Shown here in pieces: positions 9,586-18,424 of a DNA stretch of 63,480 nt (its first letter is position 1; the number at the start of each line of letters is the position of its first letter). The DNA comes from an uncultured Desulfobulbaceae bacterium (GTDB taxonomy: Bacteria > Desulfobacterota > Desulfobulbia > Desulfobulbales > Desulfocapsaceae). A program made the position numbers and the translations under genes. The notes beneath the pieces were generated by a model that searched no databases, was not told where the DNA came from, and was given only the letters and a program-made list of their open reading frames with translations. The stretch lies in NCBI GenBank assembly GCA_947311315.1, contig CAMZKN010000061.1, positions 1-63,480 of the forward strand, written 5' to 3'.

Positions 9586-10893
9586 ATGTTGATTTCACCT
9601 GTTACTTCGACCAGTCCGGAAGGCGAAAAAATTGTGGCTGGTCTTCTTGCACGATTGCAGGATGCCGATGCGGATTGCAGTGCGGCGGTCAAAGAGATAA
9701 TTCAGGCGGTAAAAGAAAATAAAAATGCAGCAGTACTGGAATACAGCAGGAAATTTGATGCACCGGATCTCACACTTGCGCAATTGCAGGTAAGTGCTGA
9801 TGAGATGCGGGAGGCTTATACTCTGGTGGATGAAAAGTTTCTCGATAGTCTTAACAGGGCTATTGAACGGGTGCAGAGTTTCCATGAACGCGAGATGGAA
9901 GATTCCTGGTTTCAGACAAGGGAAGATGGAACTATCGTCGGTAGAATGGTTCGTCCTGTTGATTCGGCAGGACTCTATGTGCCTGGCGGTCAGGGAGGAA
10001 AAACACCACTTGTCTCTTCCGTTTTAATGAATGGTATCCCAGCTGGTATTGCCGGAGTGCATCAGAGGGTGATGGTCACACCTCCAGGCAAAGACGGTAA
10101 GGTGAGTCCACACCTCCTGGTGGCCGCCCAGGAAATTGGTATTTCTGAAATTTATAAGGCTGGCTCCGCCTGGGCCATTGCAGCTCTTGCCCATGGCACA
10201 GAAACCATACCTAAAGTGGATGTTATTGTCGGCCCGGGGAACCAGTTTGTTACCGAGGCAAAAAGAATGGTTGCCGGGATGGTGCGTATCGATATGATTG
10301 CAGGGCCCTCCGAGGTTTTGATTGTTGCCGATAAAACTGCAAAAGCAGAACATATTGCAGCGGATATGCTGGCCCAGGCGGAGCATGACCCGCTGGCTCT
10401 TGCTATATTGGTGACAACGCATGCACCGCTGGCAACTGAAGTGGTGACGGAGCTGGAGCGTCAACTTGTACTGCTGGGCAGGGAAGAAATCGCACGAACC
10501 GCATTGCAGGATCGGGGCGTTATACTGGTGGTGGAAGATATCCGGGAAGCTGTGGATCTTGCCAATATGATTGCGATTGAACATCTTGAGTTGCTTATTG
10601 TTGAGCCCTGGGCACAACTGCCCCATATTCGTCATGCCGGGGCAATATTTTTAGGCAATTATACCCCGGAGGCGGCAGGCGATTATTTTGCCGGACCAAA
10701 TCATGTACTGCCCACGATGGGTACGGCCCGATTTGCCTCGGCTCTCGGCGTGGAAACATTTTTAAAGAAATGCTCGATCATAAGTTATTCACAAGAGGCC
10801 CTGAATACGGACGGAGAACATATTATGCGACTGGCTCGGCTTGAGGGACTGGATGGTCACGCCGCATCGGTTGCGGTTCGACTGGATAAATGA
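9586..10893 (+). CDS. hisD: Histidinol dehydrogenase
   Basis: Catalyses the last two steps of histidine synthesis (L-histidinol to L-histidine, NAD+-dependent, Zn2+). It is 435 aa from ATG 9586, chosen over 9574 because TGAGGA at 9575-9580 is then correctly spaced. Motifs: SAGLYVPGG, VGPGNQFVTEAKRMVAG, DMIAGPSEVLIVAD, LAQAEHDP, and GPNHVLPT near the C-terminus. No other his genes are present. It overlaps rsmG by 4 nt (ATGA). Confidence 0.96.
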   Translation: MLISPVTSTSPEGEKIVAGLLARLQDADADCSAAVKEIIQAVKENKNAAVLEYSRKFDAPDLTLAQLQVSADEMREAYTLVDEKFLDSLNRAIERVQSFHEREMEDSWFQTREDGTIVGRMVRPVDSAGLYVPGGQGGKTPLVSSVLMNGIPAGIAGVHQRVMVTPPGKDGKVSPHLLVAAQEIGISEIYKAGSAWAIAALAHGTETIPKVDVIVGPGNQFVTEAKRMVAGMVRIDMIAGPSEVLIVADKTAKAEHIAADMLAQAEHDPLALAILVTTHAPLATEVVTELERQLVLLGREEIARTALQDRGVILVVEDIREAVDLANMIAIEHLELLIVEPWAQLPHIRHAGAIFLGNYTPEAAGDYFAGPNHVLPTMGTARFASALGVETFLKKCSIISYSQEALNTDGEHIMRLARLEGLDGHAASVAVRLDK

Positions 10894-11546
10894 AAAACGA
10901 TTTTCATACTCTGCTTGCGAGTGGTCTTGATGAACTTGGCATTGAGATTGAAAATGATGCGTACGACCGGCTTTTTCTCTATTTTTCAGAGCTGAAAAAA
11001 TGGAACAAAAAGGTCAACCTTGTGGCCAAACGGACCAGTGATGACGATCTGGTGGCAAATCATTTCCTTGACTCGCTGGCCCTGTTGCCGTTTTTTGCAA
11101 AGAGTGGGAGCCATTTGCTGGATATTGGTTCAGGGGCAGGGTTTCCCGGGTTGGTCTGCAAGGCCGCTTTGTCGGAAATGACAGTTACCCTTGTTGAACC
11201 AAGATTCAAAAGAGTTTCTTTTCTGAAGCATATTATTCGTGTGCTTGGGTTAAAAGATGTTCGAGTGCTTGAGTGTCGGATAGAAGATGAAAGTGCGCTT
11301 GATTCAAATCTGGAGTTGAGCCATATAACGTGTCGGGCGGTGGCAGAGCTTCGAGATTTTCTTGCAATGGTGGAAAGATTTTCACCTTCCAAAGCTCAAA
11401 TTGTCTGTATGAAGGGGCCACGCTGGAGAAAGGAGATTGCAGAAATCGAGATGTCCGGGGTGCCGTTTGTTCTTGGGGGAGTTGAAGAATACACTCTGCC
11501 GTTTTCCGGCAGTGAACGGAGCCTTCTGCTTTTTGACTATAAGTAA
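10890..11546 (+). CDS. rsmG: 16S rRNA (guanine-527-N7)-methyltransferase
   Basis: RsmG/GidB methylates G527 of 16S rRNA using S-adenosylmethionine. It is 218 aa. LDIGSGAGFPG is the SAM-binding glycine loop, NHFLDSLALL is the family N-terminal signature, and VEPRFKRVSFLKHI and SHITCRAVAEL follow in the expected order. Its start overlaps the hisD stop, so it is translationally coupled with hisD. leuB follows 18 nt downstream. Confidence 0.95.
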   Translation: MKNDFHTLLASGLDELGIEIENDAYDRLFLYFSELKKWNKKVNLVAKRTSDDDLVANHFLDSLALLPFFAKSGSHLLDIGSGAGFPGLVCKAALSEMTVTLVEPRFKRVSFLKHIIRVLGLKDVRVLECRIEDESALDSNLELSHITCRAVAELRDFLAMVERFSPSKAQIVCMKGPRWRKEIAEIEMSGVPFVLGGVEEYTLPFSGSERSLLLFDYK

Positions 11547-12638
<1,092 letters not shown>

Positions 12639-12670
12639 TGGAAATGGAGTAATTTGAGCGTAAAAAAATC

Positions 12671-12822
12671 GTAACTATTCAGCAGCACCTCACCTGCCCA
12701 CGATCAGACCGCCCAGCATACATGTGTATAGCTGATCGGTCTGATCGTAGACATGCAAGGCACTGTTAAACAGTTACACTCATAGGTTATACGTAGTTTC
12801 CATCATGGTTCTGAATAGTTAC
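12671..12822. repeat. Inverted-repeat-bounded segment upstream of the RAYT-like gene
   Basis: A perfect 12-bp inverted repeat bounds this ~150-bp segment: GTAACTATTCAG at 12671-12682 and CTGAATAGTTAC at 12811-12822. Inside is a second perfect 10-bp inverted repeat, CGATCAGACC (12701-12710) / GGTCTGATCG (12738-12747), able to form a large stem. Its position beside a REP-associated transposase-like gene suggests a cognate palindromic element. Confidence 0.55.
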
Positions 12823-13410
12823 AAAAAATCCAACACCCACCATCGCCGATCCATACGATTAATGGGGTATGATTATTCGCAGGCGGGGTTGTATTTTATC
12901 ACCATCTGTACCTACAATCGTACCTGTTTGTTTGGTAATATCTATAGTGATGGTATGATATTGAATGATGCGGGTAAAATGGTTGAAATGCAATGGTTAG
13001 ATTTAAAACAGCGATTTACTGGCATTGTTTTTGGTGAATACATTATAATGCCCAATCATTTCCATGGAATAATAAACATCACCCGTAGGGGCGAACCTTG
13101 TGTTCGCCCAATTTTCACCCAATACCCCGAAAAGGGCGAACACAAGGTTCGCCCCTACGACGGTAACAAACCCAAATCCAACGGGACATTGGAAAATACC
13201 ATTGGTCGTATTATTCAGGCATTTAAATCAATGACCACCGTGGAATATATTCGTTGCGTGAAAGCCAAAGAATGGCAACGTTTTAATAAAAAATTATGGC
13301 AACGTAATTATTACGAACATATTATACGTAATGAAAAATCCTACAGGGTAATTGCAGAATATATCTGTAATAATTCATTAAAATGGCAGGATGATAAATA
13401 TTATGCCTGA
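12805..13410 (+). CDS. REP-associated tyrosine transposase-like protein (Y1/IS200 superfamily)
   Basis: A 201-aa HUH endonuclease-like protein of the RAYT family, thought to nick and process palindromic REP DNA. RRSIRLMGYDYSQAGLYFIT is the family N-terminal block. MPNHFHG holds the HxH metal-binding pair, and NYYEHIIRNEKSY carries the presumed nucleophilic tyrosine. The start is uncertain because no good Shine-Dalgarno precedes 12805 and the first codons overlap an inverted-repeat arm. Codons about 94-119 come from a 76-bp perfect-palindrome insertion between the HxH block and the TLENTIGRIIQAFKS block. Flanking genes are housekeeping, which suggests recent arrival. Confidence 0.82.
   Translation: MVLNSYKKSNTHHRRSIRLMGYDYSQAGLYFITICTYNRTCLFGNIYSDGMILNDAGKMVEMQWLDLKQRFTGIVFGEYIIMPNHFHGIINITRRGEPCVRPIFTQYPEKGEHKVRPYDGNKPKSNGTLENTIGRIIQAFKSMTTVEYIRCVKAKEWQRFNKKLWQRNYYEHIIRNEKSYRVIAEYICNNSLKWQDDKYYA
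13084..13159. repeat. Perfect 26-bp inverted repeat inside the RAYT-like ORF
   Basis: Arms at 13084-13109 (begins CGTAGGGGCGAACCTTG) and 13134-13159 are exact reverse complements of each other with a 24-nt loop. The element is read through in frame as part of the transposase-like protein (RRGEPCVRP and EHKVRPYD). It looks like a REP/MITE-type unit. Confidence 0.85.
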
Positions 13411-13500
13411 AATCATACAGCAGCAACACGTGCATTGACCTGCGGTAGCGTTACGATTTTGCCCGGTGAAAGTGATGTCAGACGGATGGAGATAGATGAC

Positions 13501-14415
13501 ATGAAAAAAGATAATGTAATTCTGGTCGCAAATGAGGCCTCAACACCACTTGCGCATCGGGTGGCAGTCCAGCTCGATGTACCGTTTACAGAAGTGATCC
13601 GTAAACGTTTTGCCGATGGTGAGTGTTACCACGCCTTTCCTGAATCTTTATCCGGTAAAGATCTTGTTATTCTAGGGGTAACCCATGATGACAGCGCTCA
13701 TCAGGAGTTACTCGATCTTATCTCAGGTGGAAGGTACTGGAATGCAGCCACAATTACAGTTGTTATTCCTTTTCTGGGATATTCAACGATGGAACGTGCC
13801 AAACCTAACTCCCATGAAATCCCAAAAGGTATTACCCGGACGAGGCAGATCTACAGAGCCAGACCCCATTTTGTCGCATTTGTAGATTTGCATTCAGAGG
13901 CTGTGCTTCACGCCCATGGTGGTGAGATACAAACAAAACATATCTGGGGTGATTCGCTTGTTGTTGATAGAATAAAGGAGAGCGGGCTGACAAATTATGT
14001 CCTTGTTTCTCCTGATTATGGCTTTTCCAAGAGGGTGGCCCGGCTGGCAAGTCTTTTGAATTGTCCCCATACCGCAGCAGACAAAGATCGGTTTGACACC
14101 GATAAGACCATTGTTGGTCAGGTATCCAGCGTTGTTAAAGGGAAAACGGCAATAATCTGTGATGATATGATCCGAACCGGTGGTTCTATTCTTCAGACCG
14201 CAAACAGATGTCTTGAGGCCGGGGCAAAAGATGTTGTTGCCCATGCAACACACCTGGTGCTTGCAGGAAATTCTATGGAAAGATTCAAAAAGGGACCTCT
14301 CACAAAAATAATGGGTTCCGATACCTATCCGGGCAGGGAAAGTGATGAGCTGCTGGATGTGTACAGTGTGGCTCCACTGCTCGCTGCCGTGGTTGGGCGG
14401 CATTTACGATTGTGA
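13501..14415 (+). CDS. Divergent ribose-phosphate pyrophosphokinase (PRPP synthetase) homologue
   Basis: Type I phosphoribosyltransferase-fold protein resembling Prs, 304 aa from ATG 13501. That ATG has GGAG about 10 nt upstream; ATGs at 13486 and the frame start at 13435 lack a site. Recognisable pieces are KRFADGECYHAFPESLSGKD, PFLGYSTMERAKPN, VDLHSEAVLHAHGG, VSPDYGF and the PRPP loop ICDDMIRTGGSI. The usual second loop is VDDMIDTAGT-like, and the ATP-site region differs from housekeeping Prs. It may be a PRPP synthetase paralogue or a related phosphoribosyl enzyme. The next gene (14443) follows closely on the same strand. Confidence 0.75.
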   Translation: MKKDNVILVANEASTPLAHRVAVQLDVPFTEVIRKRFADGECYHAFPESLSGKDLVILGVTHDDSAHQELLDLISGGRYWNAATITVVIPFLGYSTMERAKPNSHEIPKGITRTRQIYRARPHFVAFVDLHSEAVLHAHGGEIQTKHIWGDSLVVDRIKESGLTNYVLVSPDYGFSKRVARLASLLNCPHTAADKDRFDTDKTIVGQVSSVVKGKTAIICDDMIRTGGSILQTANRCLEAGAKDVVAHATHLVLAGNSMERFKKGPLTKIMGSDTYPGRESDELLDVYSVAPLLAAVVGRHLRL

Positions 14416-14442
14416 CTGTAGCGTGGGGTGCGTAGGAAAAAA

Positions 14443-17079
14443 ATGAAAAGGGAAACCATAGCAGAGAATCTTCGGCGCTCCTTGTTGTTTGCGGATGTGA
14501 CTGATGCCGAGCTGGCTTCGTTTGCAGCCGTGGCCCGGGTTCAGATTTTGCCTGAAGGGCAGTATGTGTACAGGCAGGGCGATGCCAGTGAGGTTTTCTA
14601 TGTTATTGCAACGGGGGAAGCTGAACTTGTTCTCGGCCGTGACGATGGTGCAACAAAAATTGTTGGCAGAATAGGTGTCGGTGGCCATTTTGGTGAGACC
14701 GGTATTCTCACCTCCAAACCCCGGTCTCTTGCTGTACGTGCCCTCTGTGACCTTGTTGTTATCTGTTTTGATAAGCGTTACTTCAGGATTGCTGTTCTTT
14801 CAAATCCAAAAATTCATAAACAGCTAGATGCGGCACTTGCCGAACGGCTGCGCGTTGCTTTCCTGGATCAGGCGGATACGAATGACGGGCAAAGTTTTAA
14901 TGACGGGAAATCCGCAGCAGAAGATGTCATCCTTTTTAAAGATAAGACGAGGTCTGCCCTTCATTTAAGGCGCCTGATGCGTCAGAAGGATAGTGATATC
15001 AGGGAATCAAAAACAGCGAAAAAAACTCAGTTTGTGATTGATTCTTTTGCTGCCAATAATGAACCGTTTCTGCTGACCGGAGAATCGGGAACCGGAAAAT
15101 CTATAATTGCCAGGCAGATACATCTGCAGAGCGATCGGTCGGGTGGCCAGTTCCTGGAAGTTGATCTGCGGGAATACGAGCCGATGCGCCTGGAGAGGAA
15201 GCTTTTTGGAACGGAACAGAGTGGATTCCCATTTGCCCAGGCCAGGCAGGCCGGACTTTTCGAACAGACTTCCGGCGGCACCCTGGTTTTTACCCATGTC
15301 CAGTTGATGAAAGAAGAGTTGCAGGAAAAACTGGTTATGATTCTAAAGAGCAGCACCTATAACCATATTGACAGTGGGCGGCAGATGGCGATGCAATCAC
15401 GAGTTGTTTTTATCTGTGACCACTCCATTGATCATCTTAAAAGTACCGGCAAGATTCTGCCGTCCCTACTCACTTTTTTTGAAAAACAGCATTTTGAAGT
15501 ACCAGCCCTTCGTGACCATAAAGAGGATCTTCCACGTCTGGTTTCACATTATCTTAGTCGTTTTAGTAAAGAATATGGAAAGAGGATACACAAGATCAGC
15601 CCGGAGACCCTTGGTATTTTCATGAATTATGACTGGCCGGGCAATTTGACGGAACTTTCCAGTGTTATTCGCCGGGCGGTAATGCTTGCCCGGGATGATG
15701 AAATTCTCCCAGAACAGATTCTTCTTGGGCTACCGAAAACAGAGGGAAAGTGGGAGTACAATATCCTACGGATTGACTGGATCAACAGATTTCTGAAAAG
15801 TTGGGTTTTTCCAAAGGTTCCACAGATAATTGTAGGCGTCATACTTTTAATAACCGTCATGTTTCTTTTTCTGGGGCCAGGTAATCCTGAATCTAATGCG
15901 GGGCTGACTCTGGGGTGGTCTATTGGCTGGCCACTCATGTTCTTTTCCTTTTTCTTTCTTGCCAGAACATGGTGCAGCGTCTGTTCACTCGCAGTTCCTG
16001 GTACTTTGCTGCAAAATCTTATTAAACCGACCAGAAAAACTCCACTGTTTATAAAAAATTTCTCCGGCTGGATAATGGCCATCCTCTGCATCATAGTGTT
16101 CTGGGTGGAAATTGTCTGGGATGCCTACAGTAACCCCTATCTGACCGGGGGAATTATTCTCGTAATTACTTTTGGTTCTGTCTGCTTCAGCGTTTTGTAT
16201 TCCCGTAGAATCTGGTGTCGGTACCTGTGTCCACTTGGTGCTGTTAATGCTATATTTTCCATGCCTTCTGTTGTGGAACTACGCTCCAACCGTCATGTCT
16301 GTCTCAATAGATGCCAGAGCCATGCCTGCTTCATGGGAGATGCTGATATTACCGGTTGTCCGATGTTCAGGCATCCCTACCTGGTAGACAACAACCGAGA
16401 TTGTATTATGTGCGGCAAATGTATTAAAAATTGTGACAACAGTTCTATTCAACTCAATCTTCGCCTGGCCCCTCAGGAACTTTGGGCACTGGAAACGCCA
16501 CGACGGGCAGATAGCTTTCTTATAGTCTCCATGGGGGCCATCTTTTTTCCTTTTGCTTTGCAGAATCAATTCTCAGATCTTGTTCAGTATCTGGTTTCAT
16601 TGCTCGGTCAGGTTAACATTACTTTGCCGTTCCACTTTGTCGGCAGCATAGCTTTTTTCGCCATTATTTTTCTTTTCCAGGTGGGATATTATGCCATGGT
16701 AACCGTACAGTCTGTGTACGCCAGAATGGATAAAGAATTTCTGCTACCGCTTTTTGGTTATGGCTTTATTCCACTCATTCTTGGTGGATATATGGCGGTT
16801 CATTTGGAGTTTTTTGTCAGCGGTGCAGGCAGAATAGTGCCCAATATTCAGGAGCTTTTCGGTCAAACTGTATCCTATGAGAATGTACGACTTATCAGCT
16901 CGGATAGTACATATGTTCTTCAGTTTCTAACCGTTATGGGGGGCTTACTTGCTTCGCTTTATGCTACTTATAGAGTTATTGAACGTGCCTTGGCCGGAGA
17001 TGTTCTTACCTCGAAAGCGTTGATTATTCCATTTAGTTTCCTTATTGTTTTAGCTGGGCTTTTTGTGTTTATGGTATAA
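14443..17079 (+). CDS. Fusion: cyclic-nucleotide-binding domain + degenerate AAA (sigma54-activator-like) + polyferredoxin membrane domain
   Basis: An 878-aa protein from ATG 14443 (AGGA upstream). Residues ~12-130 form a CRP/FNR-type cNMP-binding beta-barrel (PEGQYVYRQGDASEVFYVI; GGHFGETGILT). Residues ~190-430 resemble the NtrC AAA+ domain: Walker A GESGTGKS (213-220) is intact and WPGNLTEL (398-405) is present. However, GAFTGA is replaced by SGFPFA (260-265), and the Walker B GGTLFLDE region reads GGTLVFTHV (278-286). No Fis-type HTH follows. Instead a NapH/NosR-like membrane module begins near 460, with CSVC (511/514), WCRYLCP (592/596) and a ferredoxin motif CIMCGKCIKNC (654-664), followed by more membrane segments. 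It probably senses or relays electrons at the membrane and is not a sigma54 activator. Confidence 0.85.
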   Translation: MKRETIAENLRRSLLFADVTDAELASFAAVARVQILPEGQYVYRQGDASEVFYVIATGEAELVLGRDDGATKIVGRIGVGGHFGETGILTSKPRSLAVRALCDLVVICFDKRYFRIAVLSNPKIHKQLDAALAERLRVAFLDQADTNDGQSFNDGKSAAEDVILFKDKTRSALHLRRLMRQKDSDIRESKTAKKTQFVIDSFAANNEPFLLTGESGTGKSIIARQIHLQSDRSGGQFLEVDLREYEPMRLERKLFGTEQSGFPFAQARQAGLFEQTSGGTLVFTHVQLMKEELQEKLVMILKSSTYNHIDSGRQMAMQSRVVFICDHSIDHLKSTGKILPSLLTFFEKQHFEVPALRDHKEDLPRLVSHYLSRFSKEYGKRIHKISPETLGIFMNYDWPGNLTELSSVIRRAVMLARDDEILPEQILLGLPKTEGKWEYNILRIDWINRFLKSWVFPKVPQIIVGVILLITVMFLFLGPGNPESNAGLTLGWSIGWPLMFFSFFFLARTWCSVCSLAVPGTLLQNLIKPTRKTPLFIKNFSGWIMAILCIIVFWVEIVWDAYSNPYLTGGIILVITFGSVCFSVLYSRRIWCRYLCPLGAVNAIFSMPSVVELRSNRHVCLNRCQSHACFMGDADITGCPMFRHPYLVDNNRDCIMCGKCIKNCDNSSIQLNLRLAPQELWALETPRRADSFLIVSMGAIFFPFALQNQFSDLVQYLVSLLGQVNITLPFHFVGSIAFFAIIFLFQVGYYAMVTVQSVYARMDKEFLLPLFGYGFIPLILGGYMAVHLEFFVSGAGRIVPNIQELFGQTVSYENVRLISSDSTYVLQFLTVMGGLLASLYATYRVIERALAGDVLTSKALIIPFSFLIVLAGLFVFMV

Positions 17080-17169
17080 ATGTCAGATCGGCAGGGTATG
17101 AATATACAGAACCTGAATCGATGAAAATGTGTCGTTTTCCTCTGACAAGATCAAGTATGTCGATAATTT

Positions 17170-17955
17170 ATGAAAATTATTCCATTGGCAGCCGTATTTT
17201 TCTCATTTTTTATTTTTGCAACGGTTCTGTTTGCTGTTGAAAATTCGTCAAATCAGGATTTTTATCCTGATCTGCTTGATGATGAATCTTATGACAATGA
17301 CAATTTTGATGACGCACCACAGTTCATCATTGCTGATCCTCTGGAGCCGATGAACCGGTTCTTTTTTGAGTTTAATGATACGTTCTATGAACTGCTTTTA
17401 AAGCCGATTACCGATGGTTATATCTGGCTTGTACCTGGAGAGCTACGAGAGTCTTTTGGCAATGTATTTTATAACCTTGCCTCACCTATTCGCCTGCTTA
17501 ATTCTTTACTTCAGGCTGAATTTGCAACCAGTGGTGTGGTTCTTGAGCGATTTTTGATCAATAGCACGCTTGGCGTTTATGGACTCGTTGATATTGCCTC
17601 AATAGAATTTGATATAGATCCTGTGAAGGCGGATTTTGGTCAAACCCTTGGCCGCTGGGGAGTGAGTGATGGCATTTATTTTTGTTGGCCGATAATTGGT
17701 CCTTCCAATGCCAGGGATTCTGTTGGCTGGCTTGTTGATCTCTACACGCATCCCGTTCCGTACGTTCATGATAGTCGTGCACTCGATTTTGCCTACTATG
17801 TCTCCGCCAGGGTTAATACTATATCCCTTCATCCGAATCTTTATGAGGATCTAAAACGTTTTTCGCTTGACCCATATATAGCTTCCAGGCAGGCGTATTA
17901 CGAATTTAGAAGAAGCTTTATTGCTGTTGATGACCGTGATACAGGCAAGGAATAA
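17170..17955 (+). CDS. mlaA: MlaA/VacJ family outer-membrane lipid-asymmetry protein
   Basis: MlaA removes mislocalised phospholipids from the outer leaflet of the outer membrane. It is 261 aa. An N-terminal signal (IIPLAAVFFSFFIFATVLFA) lacks a lipobox cysteine, so it may not be lipidated. An acidic linker follows, then the family core: DPLEPMNRFFFEFNDTFYE, VPGELRESFGNVFYNL, VLERFLINSTLGVYGLVDIAS, DFGQTLGRWGV and the GPSNARDSVGW segment. No mlaBCDEF genes are seen here. It ends at a hairpin whose U-tract favours the opposite strand. Confidence 0.9.
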   Translation: MKIIPLAAVFFSFFIFATVLFAVENSSNQDFYPDLLDDESYDNDNFDDAPQFIIADPLEPMNRFFFEFNDTFYELLLKPITDGYIWLVPGELRESFGNVFYNLASPIRLLNSLLQAEFATSGVVLERFLINSTLGVYGLVDIASIEFDIDPVKADFGQTLGRWGVSDGIYFCWPIIGPSNARDSVGWLVDLYTHPVPYVHDSRALDFAYYVSARVNTISLHPNLYEDLKRFSLDPYIASRQAYYEFRRSFIAVDDRDTGKE

Positions 17956-18002
17956 AAAAAGAAATCGGGTAGAAAGTACAAAATACATAAATTCTACCCG
18001 AT
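17954..18002 (-). terminator. Rho-independent terminator (minus strand)
   Basis: An 11-bp perfect stem, ATCGGGTAGAA (17964-17974) / TTCTACCCGAT (17992-18002). On the minus strand it is followed by TTCTTTTTTT (17963-17954). It sits directly after the minus-strand small ORF ending at 18013 and opposite the mlaA 3' end. On the plus strand it is followed by a G-run, so it is a poor terminator for mlaA. Confidence 0.8.
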
Positions 18003-18012
18003 GGGGGGGGCT

Positions 18013-18123
18013 TTATTGGGTTCTTCTTGAGAACACTCTTTTTGATGCAGTAAGCGTGCCACTTATGCGGTTTCTCTTTGTTTTTATTTCCCCTTTTATT
18101 TCAATTAGTTTCGTGAGATTCAT
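18013..18123 (-). CDS. Small basic protein, 36 aa, unknown function
   Basis: The ORF starts ATG at 18123, preceded by AAAGGAGGTAAGA, a near-perfect Shine-Dalgarno with ideal spacing and the strongest in the window. It encodes MNLTKLIEIKGEIKTKRNRI followed by 16 more residues, rich in Lys/Arg with no membrane segment. It ends TAA at 18013-18015 and is followed within about 10 nt by a strong minus-strand terminator. RBS, ORF and terminator together support a real gene, possibly a small DNA- or RNA-binding protein or regulatory peptide. I recognise no family. Paired direct repeats at 18180-18213 lie in its upstream region. Confidence 0.6.
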   Translation of the reverse strand: MNLTKLIEIKGEIKTKRNRISGTLTASKRVFSRRTQ

Positions 18124-18179
18124 TCTTACCTCCTTTATGTCCCAAGGTGTTAGTTACGTAAAAACGTCTGGTATTACAC

Positions 18180-18213
18180 AATTGTAATTCACTGTTCCTC
18201 TTAATTGTAATTC
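18180..18213. promoter_or_regulatory. Tandem AATTGTAATTC direct repeats
   Basis: Two identical 11-mers, AATTGTAATTC at 18180-18190 and 18203-18213, are spaced 23 bp start to start, about two helical turns. This is a typical layout for cooperative regulator binding. They lie 57-90 bp upstream of the small minus-strand ORF and about 210 bp upstream of asmA (plus), so either gene could be the target. Confidence 0.45.
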
Positions 18214-18281
18214 GCCTCTTTGCAAAGATGCGTTGTTTCTGTGTTTTTTTTCCAAACGTATGCCATTTCTTCATCATAGAG

Positions 18282-18320
18282 ATTTTCCTCTTGTTTTTTC
18301 GGTTTTAAAAAGAGGAAAAT
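18282..18320. repeat. Inverted repeat upstream of asmA-like gene
   Basis: ATTTTCCTCTT (18282-18292) and AAGAGGAAAAT (18310-18320) are exact reverse complements with a 17-nt loop. There is no U-run on either strand, so a terminator is unlikely. An operator or leader stem for the gene at 18425 is possible. Confidence 0.4.
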
Positions 18321-18424
18321 GCCCGTAAGGGAATTGTTGCTAGACTTGTTAACAGTTTGTATGTTAGCTACATCTCACATTATTAAGGAAAAATTGTTGT
18401 CTTGGATATTGAGCAGGATGCATA

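Noticed and set aside
14443..17079. Functional sigma54 activator
   Set aside because: GAFTGA and Walker B acidic residues are missing and no HTH follows.
17921..18187. 88-aa plus-strand ORF after mlaA
   Set aside because: Begins inside mlaA, crosses a G-run and a terminator, and has no recognisable feature.
18101..18277. 58-aa basic ORF on the minus strand overlapping the small gene at 18013-18123
   Set aside because: Poorer ribosome-binding site, runs through the repeated operator-like boxes and out of frame over the strong Shine-Dalgarno; probably chance in A-rich DNA.
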